Shown: positions 40,482 through 49,348 of the stretch, piece by piece
Layout: every line of letters starts with the position of its first letter
How positions within the stretch are numbered: position 1 is the first letter of the stretch
Assembly (NCBI GenBank): GCA_017560085.1
Contig: JAFYPA010000037.1
Coordinates: forward strand, 1 to 50,281
From: Clostridia bacterium
Lineage (GTDB): Bacteria; Bacillota; Clostridia; Oscillospirales; CAG-382
DNA length: 50,281 nt
Direction of reading: 5' to 3'
Made by a program: the position numbers and the translations under genes
Notes under the pieces: model-generated
What the model saw: only the letters and a program-made list of their open reading frames with translations
Databases searched by the model: none
Told to the model about the DNA's origin: nothing

Positions 40482-41555
40482 ATGATAAACAAGGATTTAC
40501 TCGCTCTTCCCGAAAAGGCGGGCAGGGTAGTGAAGGACGGTGAATTCCCCTTTGCGGCGGTGGGACTTTCCCACGGACACATTTACGGTATGTGCGACGG
40601 ACTCATAAAGGCGGGCGCGACTCTTAAATGGGTGTATGACGAAAACCCCGCACTCATTGAGGACTTCAGAAAAAAATACCCGGAAATTCCCGTGGCAAAA
40701 AGCCTTGACGAGATACTTTGCGACAAGGAGGTAAAGCTTGTCGCAAGTGCGGATATCCCCTCAAAAAGATGTCCCCTCGGCATAAAGGTTATGGAAAGCG
40801 GAAAGGACTATTTTGCGGACAAGGCTCCGCTGGTAACTCTTTCACAGCTTGATGCGGCAAGGGATGCCGTAAGAAGAACGGGCAAGAAGTACGCCGTATA
40901 CTACGGTGAGCGACTCGGAAGCGAATGCGCAATGTTTGCGGGCACGCTTATCGAAAGAGGCGCAATCGGAAGGGTAATAAACGTAATCGGAATGGGGCCC
41001 CACAAGCTTGCCAACGGCGAAAAGAGAGGCGAATGGTTCTACAAGCGCGAGACTCAGGGCGGAATTCTCATTGACATCGGAAGCCATCAGATAGAGCAGT
41101 TCCTTTACTACACGGGCAACAGACGGGCAACCGTGACATCCTCGAGAATTGCCAACTACAGTCACAAGGAATTTCCCGAGTTCGACGACTTCGGTGACTG
41201 TAATCTCCTCGGAGCAAACGGTGCGACCGGCTATTTCAGAGTCGACTGGTTCACTCCGCAGGGAGTCAAGCCCTTCGGCGATGGCAGAACGGTTATTGTC
41301 GGCACGGACGGATATATCGAGCTTCGCAAGTACACCAACATCGGTATCGAGGACGTGGGCAACAATATGATAATCGCCACAAACGACGGAGTTGAATCAC
41401 TCAATGTTACGGGTAAAATAGGACTTCCTTATTTCGGTCAGCTTATTCTCGACTGCCTTGAGGGTACGGAAAAAGCAATGACTCAGGAGCACGCCTTCTA
41501 CAGTGCGGAGCTTTCGGTGCTTGCACAGAATGGCGCGGTGGAGTGTGACAGATAA
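40482..41555 (+). CDS. Gfo/Idh/MocA-family oxidoreductase
   Basis: A second dehydrogenase of 357 residues, divergent from its neighbour. The N-terminus is VGLSHGHIYGM rather than a standard GxGxxG loop, the EKP loop is replaced by FADKAPLV (a DKA variant), and RGEWFYKRETQGGILIDIGSHQIEQF is the substrate-domain signature. The altered cofactor loop suggests changed or weak NAD binding, as in some accessory members. AAAGGATAT lies before the ATG. It ends the operon; a variant heptamer repeat and two hairpins follow. The substrate is open. Confidence 0.88.
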   Translation: MINKDLLALPEKAGRVVKDGEFPFAAVGLSHGHIYGMCDGLIKAGATLKWVYDENPALIEDFRKKYPEIPVAKSLDEILCDKEVKLVASADIPSKRCPLGIKVMESGKDYFADKAPLVTLSQLDAARDAVRRTGKKYAVYYGERLGSECAMFAGTLIERGAIGRVINVIGMGPHKLANGEKRGEWFYKRETQGGILIDIGSHQIEQFLYYTGNRRATVTSSRIANYSHKEFPEFDDFGDCNLLGANGATGYFRVDWFTPQGVKPFGDGRTVIVGTDGYIELRKYTNIGIEDVGNNMIIATNDGVESLNVTGKIGLPYFGQLILDCLEGTEKAMTQEHAFYSAELSVLAQNGAVECDR

Positions 41556-41606
41556 GTGAGTGGTTCGGGTGTCGGATGGATGACACGGGACTACTTGTGG
41601 GTTGAA

Positions 41607-41690
41607 ATTCGAAATTCGGAATAAAGACCGCAAGCGGTCTAGGAATTCGGAATTGAGGTTGAAAACCTGCGGTTTTCTTCATTTTGAATT
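41607..41690 (+). repeat. Variant heptamer-hairpin element
   Basis: ATTCGAA and ATTCGGA heptamers (41607-41620) are followed by a hairpin (41625-41640, AGACCGC and GCGGTCT), another ATTCGGA, then GAGGTTG, a hairpin GAAAACC-TGC-GGTTTTC (41661-41677) and TTCATTTTG. The context GAGGTTG...TTCAT is that of the ATGCATA family, but the hairpin stem differs on both sides and still pairs. Confidence 0.7.
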
Positions 41691-41703
41691 ACAATATTAA
41701 TAA

Positions 41704-41756
41704 AAAGTCCCAAAGGGGTAACCTTGGGACTTTGATAGGGGAGCTTGTCGGCTCCC
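41704..41756 (-). terminator. Double hairpin after the AraC gene
   Basis: Arms AAAGTCCCAAAGG (41704-41716) and CCTTGGGACTTT (41722-41733) pair with one bulge; a second hairpin, GGGAGC (41739-41744) with GCTCCC (41751-41756), lies next to it. Read on the minus strand a T-rich tail follows the first. Confidence 0.75.
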
Positions 41757-41757
41757 T

Positions 41758-42600
41758 TTATTTTTTGTGAATACTGTATTTTATTTTGTTGCCTGCGGTG
41801 TCCTTTGCGGGGGTGCATCCGAAAAACTTCTTGTAGGTGTTGTTGAAGTGGGAGGCATCGTTGTATCCGCATTCGGCGGCAACCTGCGAGACGGGGAGCC
41901 CGGTGCTTATCAGCATATCGTGGGCGGCGACACATCGCACCATGTTTATGTAGTCGGTCAGTGTTTGTCCCGCGTGCTTTCGGAATTCTCTTGAAAGATA
42001 TGAGCGGTTGTAGCCAAGGGCGTCCGCTATGATGCTTGCGGAGAGGGGCTCCTTGTAGTGGGTGTTGATGTATGCCATAACCTCGTTGCATTTTGAGCTT
42101 CGTCCCGAGTCTGCGAGCTTTTCCTCGCTGTCACCTGCGGAGTAGTTTTCTATAATGTAAGAAATAAGATACATTGCCGCGGCAAGGGCACGCATAGACA
42201 TTGTATCGTCGTTTTTGTCGAATTCCTTTATGTAGGCTTCGAAAAGGCGTACCGTTTCACTGTCCGTGACATTGTTCTTTATGCGTCTGCCCTTCATATT
42301 CATATGGGCTATGGTGAAAAGAGTGTCGGGAATTCTGAAAAAGTAATACTCGAATATTTCACCGTCGGAGTAAATTCTGTGAATGGTGTACGGGTTAAGA
42401 ACGTATACCTCTCCCGCTGATACGGTGTGAATGCTTGAATCAAGAAGAAGCTTTCCGCTTCCCGTTACAACATAGAAAAACTCAAAGTCCGAGTGCCAGT
42501 TTGCGGGGAACGGCTTTGACGAGGTCGGGGAATTTGAGTCGTAGGTGATCTTCCTCGGAAAAAATTCAAAATTTTTCAGCTCAGGCTCGAACAGTATCAT
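41758..42600 (-). CDS. AraC-family transcriptional regulator
   Basis: A 280-residue regulator with a cupin-type sensor (WHSDFEFFYVVTGSGKLLLD) and a C-terminal AraC domain: PLSASIIADALGYNRSYLSR and VSQVAAECGYNDASHFNNTY. The ATG at 42600 lies about 30 bp after a promoter (42632-42660). It diverges from the 1865-residue secreted sialidase-family gene with only 185 bp between them, and repeated AAAGTCA boxes lie in this gap. It is the best candidate controller of that gene, responding to a sugar released from its substrate, by inference. Confidence 0.9.
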   Translation of the reverse strand: MILFEPELKNFEFFPRKITYDSNSPTSSKPFPANWHSDFEFFYVVTGSGKLLLDSSIHTVSAGEVYVLNPYTIHRIYSDGEIFEYYFFRIPDTLFTIAHMNMKGRRIKNNVTDSETVRLFEAYIKEFDKNDDTMSMRALAAAMYLISYIIENYSAGDSEEKLADSGRSSKCNEVMAYINTHYKEPLSASIIADALGYNRSYLSREFRKHAGQTLTDYINMVRCVAAHDMLISTGLPVSQVAAECGYNDASHFNNTYKKFFGCTPAKDTAGNKIKYSIHKK

Positions 42601-42631
42601 TATCTCACGCTCCCTTTTTCACTATAAAACG

Positions 42632-42660
42632 ATTATAATGCAGATATACATAAAAGTCAA
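42632..42660 (-). promoter_or_regulatory. AraC gene promoter
   Basis: TTGACT (42655-42660), 17 bp and TATAAT (42632-42637) on the minus strand. Confidence 0.75.
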
Positions 42661-42693
42661 GAAATAAATTGCAAAAAAGTCACAAAAGTCAAG
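42653..42693 (+). promoter_or_regulatory. Repeated AAAGTCA boxes, candidate AraC sites
   Basis: AAAGTCA occurs at 42653-42659, 42676-42682 and 42685-42691. Spacings of 23 and 9 bp suggest direct-repeat half-sites, as AraC proteins often bind. The first box overlaps the AraC gene's own -35. Confidence 0.45.
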
Positions 42694-42713
42694 TTTTTTG
42701 TATCTTGCAACAA

Positions 42714-42742
42714 TTGAAAAAAGAGGCGTTCTTTGTTACAAT
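42714..42742 (+). promoter_or_regulatory. Promoter of the secreted sialidase-family gene
   Basis: TTGAAA (42714-42719), 17 bp and TACAAT (42737-42742), 43 bp before the start at 42786. Confidence 0.7.
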
Positions 42743-42785
42743 GTCAGTATAGATAAGTATGTATAATTTACGGAGGTATATTATA

Positions 42786-45700
42786 ATGAAGCTAACAAGA
42801 ATTATCCTTGCAATGCTGACGGCAGGAATCATTCTGTCGGTTACGGCATTCGCACAGAGTACCCACTTCTCGGCATTCTACACCAAAAAATCCGTCACCG
42901 TGGACGGTACGGCTGATGCCGAAATATATGTAAAATCGGCAGACTTTTCCGACGGTGCTTCACGCATGGGCATAAGCTACGATGACGATTACGTTTACGT
43001 TGCGGTATCCCTTGGAAAGACATACGAAAAATTCGAAATGAAAATCGGCGACGGCACAAAGGTTATTTACAAAATAGCTGACGGCACATTTGAAAACGGT
43101 GCAGGTCAGAGCTTTGGCGTAACCGCAAGCGGTGGCTTCGAGCTTAAGCTTTCCTATGACAATCTCGGCATTTCCTTTGTTCCCGGTGATATAAGCCGTG
43201 CCGTTTCGGCGTCACTTATAGCGGGAGACACTTCCGCAACAATTTCCGAGACTACGGTGGATTTCAGATACGGAAGCCCCGTGTTCTATGACAGCTGTGA
43301 TGACTTTACTGCGGCTGAATACGGCAATCAGGAGGGTAATGTAAAGCCCGAAAAGGTATCTATAGGTCAGAAGCAGAACAGCTCCTCCTATAACTTTACC
43401 ATTACCGATACAAGCGTAAGCTGTCTTAGAAACATCACAAGAAATCTTTACGGATATACTGTCGGTGATGCGGCATTCGAAATGAACCTTACCATCAACA
43501 ATCTTCCGATTATAGATACCCCCAAGCTCAATGCGTGGAGAGGCTTTGTATTCGAGGTGCAGAACATCGTCAGAAGACGACTCAGCCTTACTGCGGATGC
43601 GAACGGCAATGTACTTCTTAACGTTCTTTACCACGATGCAAGCGATACAAACGGTAATTCGGTAACCGTGAGCTCGGGCAAGAAAATCGGAGACAGCTTC
43701 AAGCTCCGTGGCGAGTTCAATAAGAGCAACGACCTTGCGGTATATATAGACGATACTCTTGTACATACCTTTGAAGGTATTGATATGAAGGCTACAGACA
43801 AGTGGTATTACATCCTTTCCGCAGTTCATTACAATGTTAAGAGCGGTAAGGTTGACGTGGATATGCACGACTTTGCATTCTATGTACCCGAGCCTGTTCT
43901 TCCCGAGCTTACAGCAGAAAGCATTCTCGGTGCAAATACATCCGCAGACAGTATTTCATCCGACCTTGTCCTTTACAACACAATCAAGCTTAACGGCAAG
44001 ACATATAATGTTACATGGTCAAGCAGTGACGACGACATTATTTCCGATGACGGTATGCTTAACCGTATCCCCGAAAATGCGGGCAAGACCGTTACAATGA
44101 CGGCAAATGTTGCATTCGGAAGCGATGCAAAAACAAGAGAATTTCAGTTCACTTTATCAAATGCACTTTCCGCACCTTACCTTTCTTCCTACTATACCGA
44201 AGCAAGCATAACCGTTGACGGAAATCCTTCCGAAAGCGTGCTTCTTTACAACGGTGAATTCGTGGGAAGCGATGCGGTGCTCGGTACCGCTTGGAATACC
44301 GAGGGTTATGCGGTTGCCCTCAAGCACGGCACAGCCACTCCCTCGACACTTACATTGAGACTCGGTAATAAGTCCTTCGTATATGATATCGCAAACGGAG
44401 CATTTACCGAAAGCATTGAAGGTGTAACTGCGAAAAACGGTGACGGCGTTACGGAAATGTTCATCCCCTATGCCGCCGCAGGACTTGAATTCTCTGCCGT
44501 GGAAAGAGCGATTCCCCTTGATGCGGCACTTAAAATCGGCACAAGCACATACAGAACAAATGAGGGATATCTTTCCAATGTGTGTGCAATTCTCACATCC
44601 GTTGATAACTGTGATTCCTTCACGGGCTACGGAAGCTACAGTAACACAGGCGACCACGCAAATATTGTCCGCACGGACGTAAACAGCGGATATAACTTCA
44701 AATATACCGGCACAAGCACGGCAATCAAGGGCTTCGGTAAGAATACCGGCGGAGTTGTCACGGCACCCTTTGATATTGAATTGTCCGTGACAATAAACGA
44801 CCTTCCCGTAATAAAGACAGTAGACCTTCGCGGCTGGCGAGGACTTGCCCTTGACCTTTCCGATGAAAAGAGAGGACACTTCTCCCTTACGGCAGACACG
44901 GACGGAAGCATTATTTTCAGCACCCTCTACGGCACGGGCACGGGTACATCAAAGTGCCTTGACACGGGAAAGAAGCTCGGCGATACCTTCACATGGCGTG
45001 TTTCCGCTGATTCAGAGTATGGAATTACTCTCTACATAGACGGAAGAAAAATCGGCACACTTCCCGCAGTTGATTACATGGCATCCTACAAGCACACCTA
45101 CCTTGAGATAGATTTAGCAAATTATGACAGCATTTCCGGAGGAATAGACGTGAGAATACAGGACGTAATAGTTGCAAGAAAAATTGCCGTTCTTGAGGAA
45201 ATCACATTTGATGACATCAAGGGAAGCAACATAAGTGCAGATGCGGTATACTCAAATCTTGAGCTTGTAAAGACCGCAACCTTCGGCAATACCGACATCG
45301 AGGTTCCGCTTGTTTGGAAATCCTCCAATCCCGAATACATCTCGGACAACGGCGAGCTTACCTACAGCACGGAAAGCGTTGGCAAGAGTGCGGTTATGAC
45401 GGTAACTGCGACCTCGGGCGGTGCAAGCGTTTCCAGAGACTTTGAAATTTTCTTTGACTTTGAAACGGTAGACGAGGAGCTTTACTACGCATTCTACGAC
45501 AAGAATCCTTATACGGGTAAGCTTAAGAGCACAACCGTAAACTTTGATTTCCCCTTTGACGTTACGGAAAACAGCGTGGGTCTGGACCTTGGAAGCGTAA
45601 AGACAATCAACACGGTTACAATCATCGACTCGGACGACACAAGCAAGATGCACAGAAACGATGTTTCACTCTATGTCTCCGACGATAACGAGGAATACAC

Positions 45701-48383
45701 AAGAATCAAGGACTTCGACCTTTTCAGAACGGAAAACAAGCTTATCTTTGCGGGCTTTGAGACAGAAGCGAGATTCGTAAAGGTGCATTGCCACGTTTCC
45801 ATAAACGAGTTCATCAGCTTCAAGAATAAGCTCAAGGATATCATCAAGGCAGAATATAACGAAAATCTCGTTGCGGGCGGTGACGGTGCTTTTGAGAAGC
45901 TCGGAAGCATAAGAGTAAAATCCGCAAGCGACATCTCCGACGGTACGGCTTTCGTTTCCTTTGCGGATATGGGCATTGACACGGCAAAGCTCTGCGAGGA
46001 TATGAGAGACCTGAGATTTGCTGTTGGAAACAGAGTTGTAAACCACTATGTCGAGGACAACGGTGCATACATCAGAATCCCCGATGCCGTGAAGAATACT
46101 GCGGTTACCGTTGATATTTACGGTAATAATGCAGATGCGGAAAGCATTTCAGATTCCGGCTCCGTATTTGAAATAATCTACGGTAACAGAACCCTTACCG
46201 ATATGACAGACCCCGAAAACGGCTTCAACCACTGTATTACAACCGCTCGCTGTCCCAACGGTGACCTTATTGCCGTAGGTACGGAGGGTATAGTAAAGTC
46301 AAGGATGACAATGCGTCGTTCAACTGACGGCGGCAGAACCTGGGGCGAAACCACCGAGTTCTGGAACAAGGGACCTCACGCAGACGGTTGCGGATTCCTT
46401 GTGGACGGCGACAGAATGTTCTGTATATTCCACATTTCTCCCATTCCTTCAGTAAGCTACTACACTCTTCAGGTTGCGATTATTATGAGTGACGACAACG
46501 GCTATACATGGAAGAATCCCAACACGGGCGAGGTTAATTCCCCCTATTTCCCGCCGACGGGCAAGTACTACACGGTAACATATACCGAGGGTATCAAGCT
46601 CTCCACCTATGACGGAGAGGGTGACGGAATCGACTATGTGTTTATGTACGAAATGTGCAGCGACAACACCTATTCCGACTTTGCGGCAACATCTCTTTAC
46701 TCAAGAGACAACGGTAAGACCTGGCAGACAAGTGAAAGCGAAATCCGCTTCAATCCCGGAACGGACGAGGATGACTCGGGCAAGCACGAAACAGGTGTTT
46801 CCGAATGCTCTGTTGTTGAGCTTTCCGACGGCAGACTTAAGATTTACGCAAGAGTTCAGTATGACGACAACATACTTCTCGGTGAATCCACATCCTACGA
46901 CCACGGCGTAACCTGGGAGGAAAACTGTACTCTTACCGAGATTTACTCCTCCAACACCTTCCCCGTAATGAAGACATACAAGGACAGCGTTCTTCTTCTC
47001 TGGGGCGGTAACAATATGATGGGCGGACGAAGCTACTTCAGATGCCCCATAAACCTTGCATACTCCCTTGACGATATGGAAACATGGAACGCAAAGCACG
47101 ATGTACTCTCGGGTACAAGCGAGGGCGACGTATCCAAGGGCTCATACCTCTGCGTTCAGCCCAAGATGATATTCAACGAATACAACGGCAGTGAGGATAT
47201 GCACCTTGCGTGGTGGAAGTGGAGAACAAACTCCAACTACGGTATGCTTGTCGAGGACGCCTCCGACTACATCTTCAAGACCAAGGGTGCGGCGGACAGC
47301 TTTGAAACGGTAAGCTCCCTTTACGAGGGCTGGTCAACCATAGACGGCTACGCAACAATTTCCGACGCAAAGGCAACCGACGGCAGATACTCCATGAGAA
47401 TAGAGGACTCTGCGGGCAAGGTTATGAGAGTATCACGCTCCATCCCCGAGCTTTACAGCGGTGAAATTTCCTTTGACATAAACCTTGAAAAGTACAGCTC
47501 CTGGATGTATGTTGAGCTTAAGGGCGCACTTTCCTTCGAGCATTACACGGGTAATAAGCTCGCCTTCAGTGTTAACAAGGAAGGACAGCTTTTCGCGGTA
47601 AACAACAAGACAAAGAGTACTGTAGGCAACGCGCTTGCAACACTTGAGCTTGATAAGTGGTACAACATCAAGGTGACCTTCGATATCAAGGCTGAAACTG
47701 CTGATATCTTTGTTGACGGCACAAGAGTTGGAAGCCTCCCCGTTAACAACGATGTATTCGGCGGTATTTCCATAGTTCAGATAGCTGATGCCTCCGCATC
47801 ACTTCCCGCGGGACTTACGGCGTATATTGATAACTTCCGTGCATATGAGGGAACAAGCTTCACCCTTTGCTCCGAAGAGGAAACGGAAGCAACCTCGACA
47901 ATCACCGTAAAAACAAGCCGTGAGGAGGGAACAAAGCCCTATATCGGCGAGGACTACTCAAGTGCTGCCAAGATGTACATCTACAAGGACAGCACAAAGG
48001 CAGAGCTTGTAAAGACTGTAGAGCTTGAAGGTGCAGATACTGCAGCATCCGAATTCACATCGGAGCTTACTCTCGCATACGGCGAATACTATGCTGAGGT
48101 TGTAAAGAACGGCTATCTCACATACAAAACGGAGATTGTCTGTGATTCTGACGGTATAAGCCTTGGCGAAATAAAGCTTATCCCCGGTGACATCAAGGGA
48201 AGCTATGATGACGAGAGCGGAGACGGAGTTGTTGACTCTGACGACTTTGTACGAGTTCTCAAGGGCTTTGCTGAGAATGCGCTTGACACTCTCCGAAAGG
48301 TTGTTGATATCAACGAGGACGGCCATGTAAATGTAACCGACCTTGCACTTGTAAAGGCAAATCTCGGTAAAAAATCAGAATAA
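42786..48383 (+). CDS. Secreted multidomain sialidase-family protein ending in a type I dockerin
   Basis: This 1865-residue secreted protein starts with a signal peptide (residues 1-23, cut near AFA-QS). Residues 24-460 and 463-890 are two copies of one unit: a beta-sandwich (SxTVDG...), a LamG-like part with LNAWRGF or LRGWRGL, and an atypical Ig-like part (WSSSDDDIISDDG, WKSSNPEYISDNG). A discoidin-like region (about 910-1010) and a mixed region to 1113 follow. A sialidase propeller with five Asp boxes lies at about 1130-1495, then another LamG-like region and a small beta-domain. Residues 1800-1862 are a dockerin with calcium loops DESGDGVVDSDD and DINEDGHVNVTD. GGAGGT precedes the ATG. 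It should join a cohesin-bearing scaffold; none is in the window. Confidence 0.9.
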   Translation: MKLTRIILAMLTAGIILSVTAFAQSTHFSAFYTKKSVTVDGTADAEIYVKSADFSDGASRMGISYDDDYVYVAVSLGKTYEKFEMKIGDGTKVIYKIADGTFENGAGQSFGVTASGGFELKLSYDNLGISFVPGDISRAVSASLIAGDTSATISETTVDFRYGSPVFYDSCDDFTAAEYGNQEGNVKPEKVSIGQKQNSSSYNFTITDTSVSCLRNITRNLYGYTVGDAAFEMNLTINNLPIIDTPKLNAWRGFVFEVQNIVRRRLSLTADANGNVLLNVLYHDASDTNGNSVTVSSGKKIGDSFKLRGEFNKSNDLAVYIDDTLVHTFEGIDMKATDKWYYILSAVHYNVKSGKVDVDMHDFAFYVPEPVLPELTAESILGANTSADSISSDLVLYNTIKLNGKTYNVTWSSSDDDIISDDGMLNRIPENAGKTVTMTANVAFGSDAKTREFQFTLSNALSAPYLSSYYTEASITVDGNPSESVLLYNGEFVGSDAVLGTAWNTEGYAVALKHGTATPSTLTLRLGNKSFVYDIANGAFTESIEGVTAKNGDGVTEMFIPYAAAGLEFSAVERAIPLDAALKIGTSTYRTNEGYLSNVCAILTSVDNCDSFTGYGSYSNTGDHANIVRTDVNSGYNFKYTGTSTAIKGFGKNTGGVVTAPFDIELSVTINDLPVIKTVDLRGWRGLALDLSDEKRGHFSLTADTDGSIIFSTLYGTGTGTSKCLDTGKKLGDTFTWRVSADSEYGITLYIDGRKIGTLPAVDYMASYKHTYLEIDLANYDSISGGIDVRIQDVIVARKIAVLEEITFDDIKGSNISADAVYSNLELVKTATFGNTDIEVPLVWKSSNPEYISDNGELTYSTESVGKSAVMTVTATSGGASVSRDFEIFFDFETVDEELYYAFYDKNPYTGKLKSTTVNFDFPFDVTENSVGLDLGSVKTINTVTIIDSDDTSKMHRNDVSLYVSDDNEEYTRIKDFDLFRTENKLIFAGFETEARFVKVHCHVSINEFISFKNKLKDIIKAEYNENLVAGGDGAFEKLGSIRVKSASDISDGTAFVSFADMGIDTAKLCEDMRDLRFAVGNRVVNHYVEDNGAYIRIPDAVKNTAVTVDIYGNNADAESISDSGSVFEIIYGNRTLTDMTDPENGFNHCITTARCPNGDLIAVGTEGIVKSRMTMRRSTDGGRTWGETTEFWNKGPHADGCGFLVDGDRMFCIFHISPIPSVSYYTLQVAIIMSDDNGYTWKNPNTGEVNSPYFPPTGKYYTVTYTEGIKLSTYDGEGDGIDYVFMYEMCSDNTYSDFAATSLYSRDNGKTWQTSESEIRFNPGTDEDDSGKHETGVSECSVVELSDGRLKIYARVQYDDNILLGESTSYDHGVTWEENCTLTEIYSSNTFPVMKTYKDSVLLLWGGNNMMGGRSYFRCPINLAYSLDDMETWNAKHDVLSGTSEGDVSKGSYLCVQPKMIFNEYNGSEDMHLAWWKWRTNSNYGMLVEDASDYIFKTKGAADSFETVSSLYEGWSTIDGYATISDAKATDGRYSMRIEDSAGKVMRVSRSIPELYSGEISFDINLEKYSSWMYVELKGALSFEHYTGNKLAFSVNKEGQLFAVNNKTKSTVGNALATLELDKWYNIKVTFDIKAETADIFVDGTRVGSLPVNNDVFGGISIVQIADASASLPAGLTAYIDNFRAYEGTSFTLCSEEETEATSTITVKTSREEGTKPYIGEDYSSAAKMYIYKDSTKAELVKTVELEGADTAASEFTSELTLAYGEYYAEVVKNGYLTYKTEIVCDSDGISLGEIKLIPGDIKGSYDDESGDGVVDSDDFVRVLKGFAENALDTLRKVVDINEDGHVNVTDLALVKANLGKKSE

Positions 48384-48396
48384 GGCAAAAAGAATT

Positions 48397-48428
48397 CGGT
48401 GTGCTTCATTTGAGGCACACCGGTTTTG
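48397..48428 (+). terminator. Terminator after the dockerin gene
   Basis: CGGTGTGC (48397-48404) pairs perfectly with GCACACCG (48415-48422) around a 10-nt loop, followed by T residues. Confidence 0.75.
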
Positions 48429-48482
48429 TTTTCATATTTTTCCTTCTTTGCAAATATAATAGAGCAAAAAGGAGGTAGTTAT

Positions 48483-48671
48483 ATGTATAAATTCAGAACG
48501 ACATTTTTTCAGGCGTTGCTTATTATTCTGGCACTTGCCTTCACTCTTGCGGTGCGTTATGCTGAGTGCACAAGGACGGTGAGTGCCGGCACCTTCGGAA
48601 GTACAGATGTAAACGGAGGAGTAACCGTTTCGGATATACTCGGCGTTGTAGCAGAAAGGGCAGGGAAGTGA
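48483..48671 (+). CDS. 62-residue membrane or secreted peptide with a half-dockerin-like end
   Basis: The peptide has one hydrophobic segment (about residues 8-27, FFQALLIILALAFTLAVRYA), then a short tail ending in DVNGGVTVSDILGVVAERAG. This resembles the second calcium loop and helix of a dockerin but lacks two loop residues (a normal loop is DVNGDGKVTVSD), so calcium binding is doubtful. AAAAGGAGG just before the ATG at 48483 is a strong start signal. Its stop overlaps the GTG start of the M50 protease gene by 4 bp, so they are translationally coupled. The peptide could be a substrate or partner of the protease; this is inference. The function is not known. Confidence 0.7.
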   Translation: MYKFRTTFFQALLIILALAFTLAVRYAECTRTVSAGTFGSTDVNGGVTVSDILGVVAERAGK

Positions 48672-49273
48672 TAAAGCTTTTCGGAGGCAGGCTCCTTGTG
48701 AGCGTATATGCCGTAGCACTTTTTATAATAATCTCCTTTTCCGTGGATGCGGAATTTTTTTACATAGCCCTTCTGTGTGCACTCTGTCACGAGCTCGCCC
48801 ACGCCCTTGCGATAAAGCTCTGCGGTACTGAAATAGAACGAATCACAATCTACCCCTTCGGAGCGGATATCCGAGCAGACCTATCCATACTTTCGCCCGC
48901 AAAGGAAGCAATAATCGCCGCCGCAGGTCCCGTAGCGAATCTGATTCTTGCGATTCCCGCATATTTCATATATGTCACCAATTCCGAAATATACGCCCTT
49001 GCCCTTCTGTTGTCGAATCTGACCCTTTTCGCAGTAAACATATTCCCGATAAAGGGGCTTGACGGAGGCAGACTTCTCTTTGCGATTCTGACACAATTCT
49101 GCGATTTCGTTCTCGCAACAAAGCTATCCGACTCGATTTCTACTGTCGCCTTTGCATTTCTGGGTGTCCTGTCTCTTCTGCTTGTCTACCTGTCGGGCTA
49201 CAACCTTTCCCTTGTACTCATATGGATATACCTGTTCATATCCGGTTATGTTCGTGAAAAGCTGGTGGTGTGA
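48668..49273 (+). CDS. M50-family site-2-type metalloprotease (SpoIVFB-like)
   Basis: An intramembrane zinc protease of about 201 residues. His41-Glu42-xx-His45 (CHELAHAL) is the zinc site, and NIFPIKGLDGGRLL (Asn124, Pro127, Asp132) is the second conserved motif of the SpoIVFB subgroup. Several hydrophobic helices surround them. Family members cut membrane proteins within the bilayer, for example pro-sigma-K at sporulation or pheromone precursors. The start is a GTG at 48668 overlapping the stop of the 62-residue peptide gene in a GTGA; the frame continues upstream to 48566 but would overlap that gene more. The substrate is not evident. Confidence 0.88.
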   Translation: MIKLFGGRLLVSVYAVALFIIISFSVDAEFFYIALLCALCHELAHALAIKLCGTEIERITIYPFGADIRADLSILSPAKEAIIAAAGPVANLILAIPAYFIYVTNSEIYALALLLSNLTLFAVNIFPIKGLDGGRLLFAILTQFCDFVLATKLSDSISTVAFAFLGVLSLLLVYLSGYNLSLVLIWIYLFISGYVREKLVV

Positions 49274-49348
49274 GAGGACTTTTACGGAAGATATTCGGCG
49301 ACTCGCCTTTAAAGACCGCAAGAAGTCTTGAAAAAAGCCGGGCAAAAA

